Source of the DNA: Clostridium disporicum
GTDB lineage: Bacteria > Bacillota > Clostridia > Clostridiales > Clostridiaceae
NCBI RefSeq assembly: GCF_001405015.1
Contig: NZ_CYZX01000003.1
Coordinates: 62,001-126,000, forward strand
Reading direction: 5' to 3'
Length of the DNA: 64,000 bases
A program made the position numbers and the translations under genes. Under the pieces are notes generated by a model. It saw nothing but the letters and a program-made list of their open reading frames with translations. It searched no databases and had not been told where the DNA came from. Below are positions 8,738 to 17,800 of this stretch, piece by piece. Numbering within the stretch: the stretch's first letter is position 1; each line of letters starts with the position of its first letter.

Positions 8738-8766
8738 TTGTATTTATAAGTTTTCAATGATAAAAT
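8738..8766 (+). promoter_or_regulatory. Possible modABC promoter
   Basis: TTGTAT and TAAAAT separated by 17 bases, about 105 bases before the modA start. It abuts the tandem repeats. AT-rich DNA gives many such matches, so confidence is modest. Confidence 0.35.
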
Positions 8767-8872
8767 ACTACTTGTACACATTTACTGAAAATTACATTTT
8801 TCTAATTATTTTATAATAAACGTAAATTAATAAAATACTATAAAAAAATACAAATATAAAAGGGAGTTTATC

Positions 8873-9658
8873 ATGAAAAAGTTTAGTAAAATTTTATCTC
8901 TATTACTAACATCATCTTTAATATTATCTTCAGTTGGATGTGGATCAACTAAAAAAGATGATACTACTTCAGTGGAACTTACAGTGTCAGCAGCTGCAAG
9001 CTTAAAAGAAGCAATGGCTGAACTTGAACCAATCTTTACTGAAAAGAACCCTAATATTTCTTTAACTTTTAACTTTGGAGCATCAGGTTCACTTCAACAA
9101 CAAATTGAACAAGGAGCACCTTGTGATGTATTTATATCTGCTGGTAAAAAGCAAATGACAGCTTTAGCTGATAAGGATTTATTAGAAACTGATACAAATA
9201 AAGATTTAGTAAAAAATAGATTAGTATTAGTAAGTACAGATAATACAACTGTTACTAGCTTAGATGACTTAACTACTGATAAAGTTAAGCAAATTGCCGT
9301 TGGTGAGCCAAGTTCTGTTCCTGCAGGAAAATATGCTGATGAAGTTTTAGAAAACTTAGGGATTAAATCTGAAGTAGAATCAAAACTTGTTTTTGCAAAA
9401 GATGTTAAAGAAGTTCTTGCTTGGTCAACTTCTGAAAATGCAGATGTTGGATTTGTATATTTAAGTGATGCTTTAAGCAACAATTCTGCTAAAATAATAG
9501 AAACAATTTCTGAAGATTTACATTCACCAATTACTTATCCTGTTGCTGTAATAAAAGATAGTAAAAATATTGATGCTGCAAAAACTTTTGAAGATTTCTT
9601 ATTTACAGACGAAGCTCAACAAGTATTCGAGAAATACGGATATAATAAAGTTCAATAA
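8873..9658 (+). CDS. modA: Molybdate ABC transporter substrate-binding lipoprotein
   Basis: A 261-residue lipoprotein. The signal peptide ends at lipobox SVGC with Cys23 as the acylated residue. The mature part starts with LTVSAAASLKEAM, the ModA signature whose serines contact the oxyanion, and keeps NFGASGSLQQQIEQGAP and the late GFVYLSDA segment. It captures molybdate (or tungstate) outside the membrane and hands it to ModB. First gene of modABC; SD GGGAG six bases before the ATG. Confidence 0.96.
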   Translation: MKKFSKILSLLLTSSLILSSVGCGSTKKDDTTSVELTVSAAASLKEAMAELEPIFTEKNPNISLTFNFGASGSLQQQIEQGAPCDVFISAGKKQMTALADKDLLETDTNKDLVKNRLVLVSTDNTTVTSLDDLTTDKVKQIAVGEPSSVPAGKYADEVLENLGIKSEVESKLVFAKDVKEVLAWSTSENADVGFVYLSDALSNNSAKIIETISEDLHSPITYPVAVIKDSKNIDAAKTFEDFLFTDEAQQVFEKYGYNKVQ

Positions 9659-9690
9659 GTTCATTAATAATCAACCTTGGAGGAATTAAC

Positions 9691-10374
9691 ATGAGTATGA
9701 ATCTGTCACCTTTATGGATATCCATTAAGACAGCCTTTTTAGCAACAATAATAACATTTATACTTGGTGTAGCTGCCGCTTACTGGATAGCTAATTCTAA
9801 AAATAAACTTAAAGGACTAATTGATGGTTTATTTACTCTTCCATTAATTCTTCCACCAACTGTTATAGGATTCTTTTTATTACTTATATGTGGCAAAAAT
9901 GGTCCCGTAGGTAAGTTTTTATTAAACTTTGATATTACTTTAATATTTTCATGGACTGCTACTGTAATTGCAGCTACTGTAGTTTCTTTCCCTATGATGT
10001 ATAGAACAAGCAGGGCTGCTTTTGAGCAAATTGATATTAACGTAATATCTGCTGCTAGAACTTTAGGCTTAAGTGAAATGAAGATATTCTTTAGAATTGC
10101 CCTTCCGCTAGCTTGGCCTGGAATTATTGGTGGATTAGTTCTTTCTTTTGCAAGAGCTATGGGTGAATTCGGAGCTACTTTAATGCTTGCTGGAAATATT
10201 CCTGGAAGAACGCAAACTATGCCTCTTGCAATCTTCTTTGCAGTTGAAGGTGGAGATATGAAAACTGCAATGCTTTGGGTATTAATAATAGTAGCAATAT
10301 CATTATTTATGATAGTAATTTTAAATTATTGGTCTGATATTCAATTAAAACTTATGGGAAGGAGAAAGAGATAG
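9691..10374 (+). CDS. modB: Molybdate ABC transporter permease
   Basis: A 227-residue membrane protein with five or six helices. The cytoplasmic loop for ATPase contact (AARTLGLSEMKIFFRIALP) is present, followed by the ModB-typical RAMGEFGATLMLAGN. It starts 32 bases after modA, with GGAGG upstream of the ATG, and ends one base before modC. Confidence 0.96.
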   Translation: MSMNLSPLWISIKTAFLATIITFILGVAAAYWIANSKNKLKGLIDGLFTLPLILPPTVIGFFLLLICGKNGPVGKFLLNFDITLIFSWTATVIAATVVSFPMMYRTSRAAFEQIDINVISAARTLGLSEMKIFFRIALPLAWPGIIGGLVLSFARAMGEFGATLMLAGNIPGRTQTMPLAIFFAVEGGDMKTAMLWVLIIVAISLFMIVILNYWSDIQLKLMGRRKR

Positions 10375-10375
10375 T

Positions 10376-11422
10376 ATGTCATTATTAATAGATATTGAAA
10401 AGCACCTTCCTACATTTGATTTAAAAGTTAAGGTAAATCAAGATAAAGGTGTCCTTGGATTTCTAGGAGCATCTGGTTCCGGTAAAAGCCTTACCTTAAA
10501 AACTATAGCTGGTTTAGATAAGCCTACTAAAGGTAAAATTATCGTTGATGGAACTGAGTTTTATAATTCAGATAAGAAAATAAACTTATCACCACAAAAA
10601 AGACAAGTAGGATTTCTATTTCAGAACTATGCGCTCTTTCCTAATATGACTGTATCTGAAAATATTCAAATTGGTTTAGGAAATCTAAAAGGCAACGAAA
10701 AATCTAAATTGTGTAAAGAATATATAGAACGTCTTGACCTTGGAGGATTAGAAAAACATTATCCTTGGCAATTATCAGGTGGACAACAACAAAGAGTTGC
10801 TTTAGCTAGAGCCTTAGTAATCTCACCCAAAATCTTACTTTTAGATGAACCCTTTTCAGCTTTAGACCATCACTTAAAACACTCTATGGAAAAGGAACTT
10901 ATGTCTATATTAAAGGATTATAACGGAAATGTTATATTTGTTACCCATGATATAGAGGAAGCCTTCAGGGTATGTGATAATATAATAGTTTTTGATAAAG
11001 GAACTGCTTTAAACAATAGAAATAAGCTAGAGTTATTTAACTCACCTAAATCATATGCTGAAGCTAAACTAACAGGCTGTAAAAATATATCACCTGCAAA
11101 AGCTACTTCACCTAATAAAGTTTATGCTGAAAGCTGGGGGTATGAGTATACTGTTAATTCTTCTTTAGATGCTGATATTAGCTATGTAGGAATAAGAGCT
11201 CATCATATAGAGTTATCAACTTCTGATGACGAAGTAAACTCTTATCCATTTATTGTAGAAAATATAATTGAAAATCCTTTTGATTATACTATTTACATAA
11301 AGAATCCTAATCTAAAGACTGGAGATTTAATAAGATTTTCTTTAGATAAAAAGAAACTTAACTTTAAAATATCAGATATAATAAATGTAAAGTTTCCAAA
11401 AGAAAGTTTATTTTATTTTTAA
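10376..11422 (+). CDS. modC: Molybdate ABC transporter ATP-binding protein
   Basis: A 348-residue ABC ATPase. Walker A is GASGSGKS at 31-38, Q-loop FQNYALFPN near 82-90, signature LSGGQ at 133-137, Walker B LLLDEP with Asp157-Glu158, and the switch His is in VTHDIEE. The C-terminal 90 residues form a TOBE-like domain, as in ModC/PotA-type proteins. The start is one base past the modB stop, so the two are translationally coupled. Confidence 0.95.
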   Translation: MSLLIDIEKHLPTFDLKVKVNQDKGVLGFLGASGSGKSLTLKTIAGLDKPTKGKIIVDGTEFYNSDKKINLSPQKRQVGFLFQNYALFPNMTVSENIQIGLGNLKGNEKSKLCKEYIERLDLGGLEKHYPWQLSGGQQQRVALARALVISPKILLLDEPFSALDHHLKHSMEKELMSILKDYNGNVIFVTHDIEEAFRVCDNIIVFDKGTALNNRNKLELFNSPKSYAEAKLTGCKNISPAKATSPNKVYAESWGYEYTVNSSLDADISYVGIRAHHIELSTSDDEVNSYPFIVENIIENPFDYTIYIKNPNLKTGDLIRFSLDKKKLNFKISDIINVKFPKESLFYF

Positions 11423-11432
11423 TAATATTTAA

Positions 11433-11464
11433 GGACTGTATCAAAATTAATTTTGATACAGTCC
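11433..11464 (+). terminator. modABC terminator
   Basis: Perfect 14-bp stem with a TTAA loop, arms starting GGACTGTATC and ending GATACAGTCC, followed by CTTTTTT on the plus strand. It begins eleven bases after the modC stop. Confidence 0.9.
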
Positions 11465-11593
11465 CTTTTTTCAATTAATTCTATCATATTTTATTTTTAA
11501 TACATAAGTAGTCTATGCTTCATTTAAAGTATCAGATACTATAAATATAATACTGCTTAAAGAATGTTTGTTTATTTTTTTAGTACATATTAA

Positions 11594-12127
11594 TCAAACT
11601 AGTTCCTCTTCTCCAGAATGTATTTTTATAATTTCAAATATACCTTCAATAATTAATTCAACACCTAATATAACAATATGTTCTAAAGCTTTTCCTAAGG
11701 GATCAAAAATTAATAAAATAGATAAGGTAAATTCAATAACTGCTTTCAATAAAGCTACAATACCTCCTTCTTTTTTATGAATTTTATATAACGCCTCATT
11801 TAAATAATTTGCAGATTTATTTAGTCCTAATAATCCCCAGAATATAACTACTACAACAAATGCATCATTCTGCTTTATTAATATTGCTATTGAAAAAGCT
11901 ATCATTACAAGAGCTACTTCAAATTTCTTTCCATTTAAATCTTTATGATGGTCCTCTTTAATTCCTTCTATAAGCTTAACTACACCTTTTACTAATAAAA
12001 CTATAGCACATACATCTGTTAGCCATTTGTATATTTCTTCATGAAAAAATATACATATAACTCCATTTATAATTATTAAAATAGTTGATATATAGTCCCA
12101 AACTCTTGAGCTAATCTTTCCTTCCAT
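11594..12127 (-). CDS. DUF308/HdeD-like membrane protein
   Basis: A 177-residue protein with about six short hydrophobic segments arranged in pairs, as in the DUF308 (HdeD) family. The residues linking the segments are mostly charged, and a short charged loop EDHHKDLNGKK follows segment two. The family has no firm biochemical role; HdeD is linked to acid resistance in enterobacteria. It ends convergently with modC and has no operon partner. Confidence 0.7.
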   Translation of the reverse strand: MEGKISSRVWDYISTILIIINGVICIFFHEEIYKWLTDVCAIVLLVKGVVKLIEGIKEDHHKDLNGKKFEVALVMIAFSIAILIKQNDAFVVVVIFWGLLGLNKSANYLNEALYKIHKKEGGIVALLKAVIEFTLSILLIFDPLGKALEHIVILGVELIIEGIFEIIKIHSGEEELV

Positions 12128-12222
12128 TTTATCACTATCTTTCTATATAGTTATATTAATTGATATATAGTTTGCCCAAATATATTATTAATATAATAAT
12201 TATATTGATTATATTTATAAAA

Positions 12223-12259
12223 AAAAGCACTCTATCCCTTTAAGAATAGTTGTGCTTTT
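12223..12259 (-). terminator. Terminator of the MarR-YhhN operon
   Basis: AAAAGCAC / GTGCTTTT outer stem with an inner CTAT / ATAG pair, followed on the minus strand by TTATAAATATA after a run of T. It lies five bases past the MarR stop codon. Confidence 0.75.
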
Positions 12260-12264
12260 TCATT

Positions 12265-12732
12265 TTATTTTTCATTTAAGTATGAATCACAAATCATCTC
12301 AAGATTATATGTAATATAGAAGAAAACACGATAAAAGTTTTTTCGTTCATCTTCATCTAAACTTTTAGAAGCATTAGTAACTGCCTTAGCTATGGCTTCA
12401 TTTATCTGATTATTTATTTCCTTACCTTCCTCTGTAAGTATAATTCTTGTACGATACTTACGACTAGGATATGTCTCAGAATATTTTACAAATTCCTTTT
12501 TAGTAAGCTCAACAATTGTTCTTGATACAGCTGCCTTATCCTCAATACATAATTTGCATAACTCTGTAGCTGTAAGTCCTTCTGGATTCTTACCAAGATA
12601 GTACATACACATCACATGACTTGGTTTCAATCCCATACGCTTAGTTTCAGCAAGCTTAATTTTTTGGATACACTTATATGCTTTTGCAACAGAAGTTGTA
12701 AATGACTCGAAACGCTCTATAACTTCAATCAT
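12265..12732 (-). CDS. MarR-family transcriptional regulator
   Basis: A 155-residue protein with the MarR winged helix: recognition segment LTATELCKLCIEDKAAVSRTIVELTKKEFV and a wing with YPSRKYRTRIILTEEG, flanked by dimerising helices. It is the second gene of a two-gene unit with the YhhN-like membrane protein, 21 bases downstream. Three palindromes upstream of that unit are likely its own operators, so it probably represses the operon. The inducer is unknown. Confidence 0.88.
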   Translation of the reverse strand: MIEVIERFESFTTSVAKAYKCIQKIKLAETKRMGLKPSHVMCMYYLGKNPEGLTATELCKLCIEDKAAVSRTIVELTKKEFVKYSETYPSRKYRTRIILTEEGKEINNQINEAIAKAVTNASKSLDEDERKNFYRVFFYITYNLEMICDSYLNEK

Positions 12733-12753
12733 AGTAATACCATTCCTTTCATT

Positions 12754-13461
12754 TTAAGAAGCTTTTGACATACTATTATTTTTCTCTTGTTTTGATGAAT
12801 TAACACAAGCATATATAAATAGTGACATTGCAAGTAAAAATTGAGCTGGATAATATGTACTAAGACATAAATAAGAAGCAACTGAAATACCTCCAAACAA
12901 ATCTAGCATCAACATAAAATCTGATATAAAGAATAATATACTTCCTATTGCAACTATGATATTAACCTGATTCTTCTCCTTTAATAAATTTGAAATTGCC
13001 TTACCAACCATAAATGAAATAATAATAGCATAAGTACAACACACACTTTGCATTAAAGAACCTCCAAAATCTAAAAATGGAGTAAATAATATAATAGTTA
13101 CTGAAATCAATGAAATACAAATACCACATATTAAATCTCTAATGTTAATGGTCTCTAGCATACAGTAAGATACTAGATAAAATATATGTCCAAGAGCAAA
13201 TACTGCTGTACCAAGATAGAAATTAAGTACAAGTAATATATCTCCTAGCATAGCACATACTAAAGCCACTATCATCCATATCGGAAATTTCAAGTTATTT
13301 TTATTCTTAAAACAGTATACTAAATTTATAACTCCTGCTCCAACAAACATAATACTAGCAATAGATTTAGCAGGTAATCCACCACCAAACATATAACAAA
13401 CATCAAAAACTAATATAAAAATTAGCACAATAATATTTGTCAATATAAATGATTTCCTCAT
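12754..13461 (-). CDS. YhhN-family membrane protein (lysoplasmalogenase-like)
   Basis: About 235 residues with eight hydrophobic segments. The family-conserved acidic positions appear in ALVCAMLGDILLVL and in LFFISDFMLMLDLF. Members such as TMEM86B cleave the vinyl-ether bond of lysoplasmalogens. This fits a Clostridium, since many make plasmalogens. The start is put at the ATG three codons inside the longest frame, because AAAGGTG lies at proper distance before it; the longer frame opens with the GTG of that site. Operon with the MarR gene. Confidence 0.75.
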   Translation of the reverse strand: MRKSFILTNIIVLIFILVFDVCYMFGGGLPAKSIASIMFVGAGVINLVYCFKNKNNLKFPIWMIVALVCAMLGDILLVLNFYLGTAVFALGHIFYLVSYCMLETINIRDLICGICISLISVTIILFTPFLDFGGSLMQSVCCTYAIIISFMVGKAISNLLKEKNQVNIIVAIGSILFFISDFMLMLDLFGGISVASYLCLSTYYPAQFLLAMSLFIYACVNSSKQEKNNSMSKAS

Positions 13462-13489
13462 AATTTTCACCTTTCAATACGTCTAAAAT

Positions 13490-13546
13490 TTGTTGAATTA
13501 TCAACAATTTAAAATATATCAACAATTTGTTGAGTTGTAAACAACT
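13490..13546 (-). promoter_or_regulatory. Three adjacent palindromes, candidate MarR operators
   Basis: TTGTTGA-ATTA-TCAACAA at 13490-13507, TCAACAA-T-TTGTTGA at 13519-13533 and AGTTGT-AA-ACAACT at 13533-13546. All share the half-site TTGTTGA or a close variant and lie just upstream of the YhhN-MarR operon. They look like stacked binding sites for its MarR protein. Confidence 0.65.
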
Positions 13547-13606
13547 CCATATTTTATGATATATTTATTAAATGAAAATATTGTGTATCTAAACTAAATA
13601 AAAAAA

Positions 13607-13639
13607 CGATAAGCTACGTTAAACAAACATATCTTATCG
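13607..13639 (-). terminator. Orphan terminator resembling that of the pectinesterase gene
   Basis: CGATAAG / CTTATCG stem followed on the minus strand by TTTTTTTATTT. Both arms and flanks (CGATAAGCTA, CTTATCGCC) repeat those of the hairpin at 14815-14849. It follows the sorting-signal remnant at 13676-13759, so it appears to be the terminator of that lost gene. Confidence 0.7.
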
Positions 13640-13675
13640 CCTCTTTTATACTATAATATTACTTTCTAACTCTTC

Positions 13676-13759
13676 TTATAAATAGAATCCTACTATTATT
13701 AATAAAACTGTCATAGCTCCAGCCATTACGGAAGATGTTCCTCTTTTATCATTTGCTTT
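13676..13759 (-). pseudogene. Remnant of an LPXTG sorting-signal gene tail
   Basis: This minus-strand frame reads KANDKRGTSSVMAGAMT then VLLIIVGFYL and stops. It matches the tail of the neighbouring pectinesterase after LPNTG (GTSAVAVGGIALLLIVAG) at about half the positions, and the DNA is also similar. The LPXTG itself and everything upstream are gone, with a stop codon just before KAND. The positively charged tail is lost to an early stop. A similar terminator follows. Most likely it is what remains of a duplicated or second cell-wall protein gene. A tiny membrane peptide cannot be fully ruled out. Confidence 0.5.
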
Positions 13760-13838
13760 TCAAATAACCGTATAATGTTAGAATATCCTCCTACATTTAA
13801 CTACTTCTGCTTATATATATATCTTATATAATTAATAT

Positions 13839-14696
13839 CTATTTTTTCTTTACTGGAATCCAAATTTCACTATAATAATTTTTATCTAAGATCCCCTTTT
13901 CATACTTACTTGGGTCATTATACATTTCTATATTATAACCTGCTGCAATAGTGTATTCTCTTTCATTCGGTAGCCACTCTGAGAATATTTTCTTATTAGC
14001 TTCCTGAATTGCCTGTGGACTTGGTCCATAACAAGGGAAAATAGCCCATGTAAACTTAGGAATTGTTTTAACTATATATCCTTCCATTCCATCTTTCTCT
14101 TGAGAATAATCCTCTGCAATAAGATATTCAAATTCATCTCCACTCATTTTTTCATCAATGTTAATACCATACATTCCACAAATATCCTTTAATTTTCCTT
14201 GTGAAATATGCTCATTCCAGAATGAAGGAACCTCCATAAATGCAGATTCATACTTAAATTTCTTAGATGCTCCTATAACCTTAAACTCATCCTTCTCAAC
14301 AATTTTATAATCCATAATATATCCACCTTCCAATGAAAATTTGATTCTAAGGGCAACGAAAGACTTTACCATTGCACCTTCTTTACGAACAGCAGATGGT
14401 GTAACTCCGTGAAATCTTGTAAAAGCTTTAGTAAAGCTATCTGGAGAATCATATCCATACTTTATTGCAATATCTATTATTTTTTCATTAGTAGATAAGA
14501 CATCACTGCCGGCAAGCGAAAGTCTTCTTCTTTTAATATACTCACTTAATGAATAGCCACATAACATTCCAAATCCTTTTTGAAAATAAAAAGGAGAAAT
14601 ATTTACTCTATCTGCAATTTCTTCTATGGATAAATCCTTTGTAATATTATCTTCTATATAAGAAATAGCTTCTCTAATACTTTCAATCCATTCCAT
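13839..14696 (-). CDS. AraC-family regulator with GyrI-like effector domain
   Basis: A 285-residue protein. Residues 5-105 carry two helix-turn-helix motifs of the AraC type, the second with the signature IAIKYGYDSPDSFTKAFTRFHGVTPSAVR. Residues 125-283 form a GyrI-like (AraC_E_bind / SOUL-fold) small-molecule domain, starting MDYKIVEKDEFKVIG. The layout is that of Rob/BmrR-like multidrug sensors and putative integrases of stress response. ATG start with GGGGG upstream. It sits between the pectinesterase gene and the sorting-signal remnant; whether it regulates the pectinesterase is not shown. Confidence 0.9.
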   Translation of the reverse strand: MEWIESIREAISYIEDNITKDLSIEEIADRVNISPFYFQKGFGMLCGYSLSEYIKRRRLSLAGSDVLSTNEKIIDIAIKYGYDSPDSFTKAFTRFHGVTPSAVRKEGAMVKSFVALRIKFSLEGGYIMDYKIVEKDEFKVIGASKKFKYESAFMEVPSFWNEHISQGKLKDICGMYGINIDEKMSGDEFEYLIAEDYSQEKDGMEGYIVKTIPKFTWAIFPCYGPSPQAIQEANKKIFSEWLPNEREYTIAAGYNIEMYNDPSKYEKGILDKNYYSEIWIPVKKK

Positions 14697-14814
14697 AATT
14701 TTACCCCCTCTTCATTTCGTTAATCTAATATTATCATCGTAAAAGATTGGCTTCCCGATTTTTTAGGCTTTCTTTTGTCCTATAATTATTATACTAAAAA
14801 AGTTATAGCAAAAA

Positions 14815-14849
14815 GCGATAAGCTATGATTTTCTTACATAACTTATCGC
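14815..14849 (-). terminator. Terminator of the pectinesterase gene
   Basis: GCGATAAG-c-TATG / CATA-a-CTTATCGC stem followed on the minus strand by TTTTTGC; the plus-strand side also has CTTTTTT. It lies 13 bases past the pectinesterase stop. Confidence 0.85.
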
Positions 14850-14862
14850 CTTTTTTATAATT

Positions 14863-17800
14863 TTACTTTTTGTCTTTTTTTCTAAATAAGAATACCCCTG
14901 CAACTATTAATAGAAGAGCTATTCCTCCTACTGCTACAGCAGACGTTCCACCTGTATTAGGTAAGTTATTAGAATTATTTTCTGTTGTATTTCCACCTAC
15001 ATTATCAGTTGATCCATTTACAGAGTCATCAACAGATTCATCATCTGCAGCATTACCATTAGAATTTCCATTATTGTTATCTTCAACAACTTCATCTACT
15101 ACTTCTACTGTTACCTTTATCTCTTTAGTTACAGATGCACCTTGACTATCAGAAACTTTGTATACTACTCTGTATTCTCCAGCTTTTGATGTATCCACTG
15201 TATTTTCTACTACTTCGATATTTGATGTTATATTTCCATCTTCTTTATCATTTGCAGTTACATCTTCCATTACATCAAAGTTATCTCCTACCTTAATAGT
15301 TATATCTTTTGCTACTATTTCTGGTACACTGTTCATTCCTACTAATATAGGTAGTACTGTTACCTTTATTTCCTTAGTTGCTGATGCTCCTTGGCTATCT
15401 GTAACTTTATATACTACTTTGTACTCTCCAGCTTTTGCTGTATCTACTGTATTTTCTACTACTTCGATATTTGATGTTATATCTCCATCTTCTTTATCAT
15501 TTGCAGTTACAGCTTCCATTGCACCAAAATTGTCTCCAACCTTAATAGTTACATCATCTGCTGTTATTACAGGTACTTTGTTCATAACTGTTAATGAAGG
15601 TAATACAGTTACTGAATATTCCTCTGAAATATCTCCTGCTGATACTGTTATAGTTTTTGTTCCAACAGCTACTGCAGTAACTACTCCATTTTCATCAACA
15701 ATTGCTACATTTTCATCATTTGTTTTAAATGTTATAGTCTTTTCTGAAGCATTTTCCGGTCCTACTAAAGCATTAATAGTAGATGTTTCTCCAACCTTTA
15801 ACGTAGCTTCTTTTTCCTCTAATGCTATTGAAGTTACTGGAATAAAAATTCCATATAATGTTTCAATATTAACCTTTGCTTCAACAGAAGTTGGTATCCA
15901 ATCAAAAGTAAATGCATCATTGCCATTAGTCGTTGCTGAATTTTTAGCAAATACATTATTCATTTCATAATTTTTAACTTCTTCAACAGTTAATTGATTT
16001 CTTGTTTCACTTAATTTTGCTCCTAGTCCAAAGTTTCCAAATTCAAAGAAACGTGAGTCTACAGCTAAAGAGTCTGCTCCCATGTCTTCCCATCCTTTAG
16101 CAGTTATATGACTTCCCATATAATTATTAACATAAGTTACTGCTGGAGTCATTTTTTGAGTTTGGCTACTTGGTCTCCATGGTCTACCTAAAGAAACTGT
16201 ATTATCTGCAATTCCTTCTTCCCCTAATAATCTTGAATTTATTATTAAGTATCCATACGCATCTTTATCCCATGTATCTGCTGCTGTAACATATCCATTA
16301 TTACTTGTTGAATTTCTGTTTAAAGAAACTATTTCACAATCATTAAATACTGCCTGTGCACGTCCAAAAATAAAATCAACATCACCTTCAATATAACTTT
16401 TGTAGTAATATTGTCTTGCTGGCACTGAACTACTTGCATCAGCTAATAATGTGTCTTGGTTACCAATAAGTCTAACATTTATAAAAATACTTTGATCTGC
16501 TTGGTTATTTAAAGCAACTGCTTGCTCATTATTATTACCTTGTTCTTTAAATTCATTTGCTATAGTAATATTTTCTGCAGTAAATCCAATAGCTTTTGAT
16601 TTTACTGTCACACTTGCACTTCCACTTGTTCCATATGCTTTACCTGTTTCAGGATTGATAGTCCCATTAGCAACATCATATGTCCATACAGTATTTTCAC
16701 TATCTTCACCTATTATACTTATATATTGTGATTGAACTATTGTTTTTTCTTTATAAATACCATTCTTAACAAATATAACAACACGCTCTTCATTTTTAGT
16801 GCTTACAGCATTAACTGCAGCTGAAATTGTCTTATATGTTTTTATACCTTCAACAGTATCTCCATCATTTCCGCTGTAATTACTGTCTACTATCATATTA
16901 ACATTTTCTTTACTTAATCTTACTATATTAAAGCTTTTTAATGTTTTCTTACAATCTTCTGTTGTTTGATATATATTAATAGTATTTCTTCCAAGCTTCA
17001 AGTTTAGCACTTGTTCAAAGCTTTCATTAGCAGCTTTAACTTCTGAATCTACTAATACTTTACCATTTTGCTCTATTGTTATAGTTCCATCTTTATCTGT
17101 ATAACCAGCTATTTTTATAACAGAATCAAATACTGTATCATTTGGTTTTTCTGTAATAGTAAATTTAGCAGCATCTTTTCCATATTGAAGATTTAGTGGA
17201 TTACTATTATTAGGCATCGCACTTGCTACTTGTGAATTATGACTTATTCCTTTTTCGTTTGTAGCAACTATTACATAGTAGTAATTATAATAATTACTTA
17301 CATTATTATCTATATACATATTCTCTGAAGCTATTGCAATCTCTTCATAGTTTCCATCTACTGATGTTGCTCTTTTTACTATATAGCTTGTAGCATCTTC
17401 AACATTATCCCATGATAAAGTAACCTTTGAGTCACCTGCTACAGCTTTTACATTTTCTACTGTATCAACAGGCATAATATCTATCGTTGAATCATAATAA
17501 ACCTTATCTGCAGTTTCTATTCTTACATTATCAAATGTAGCTGTGGCTGGAGATTCACTTCCACCATTACTTACTACAAATCCTACATTCCAAGTATTAT
17601 TATCAGATGTAACGCCTTGATTTATAGGCTTAACATTAGAGAAGTCACTTGTATCAGAAATATATAAACTAAAGTTATTTCCTTGTTTAACTATTTTTAT
17701 GTACTTACCTTTATCTGAAGCTGTTAAACCACTAATAGCTGCTGCACCTGTTTTGCCTTGAGCATTATCTCTATAAGCATATCTATATTGATCTTTGCTT

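Noticed and set aside
8596..8872. A molybdenum-cofactor riboswitch upstream of modA
   Set aside because: The gap is very AT-rich with no long conserved stems; only direct repeats and a weak promoter are visible.
15158..15970. Long open frame opposite the Ig region of the pectinesterase
   Set aside because: It is a low-complexity Ser/Thr/Val shadow made by the repeated coding sequence on the other strand, with no ribosome site or recognisable domain.
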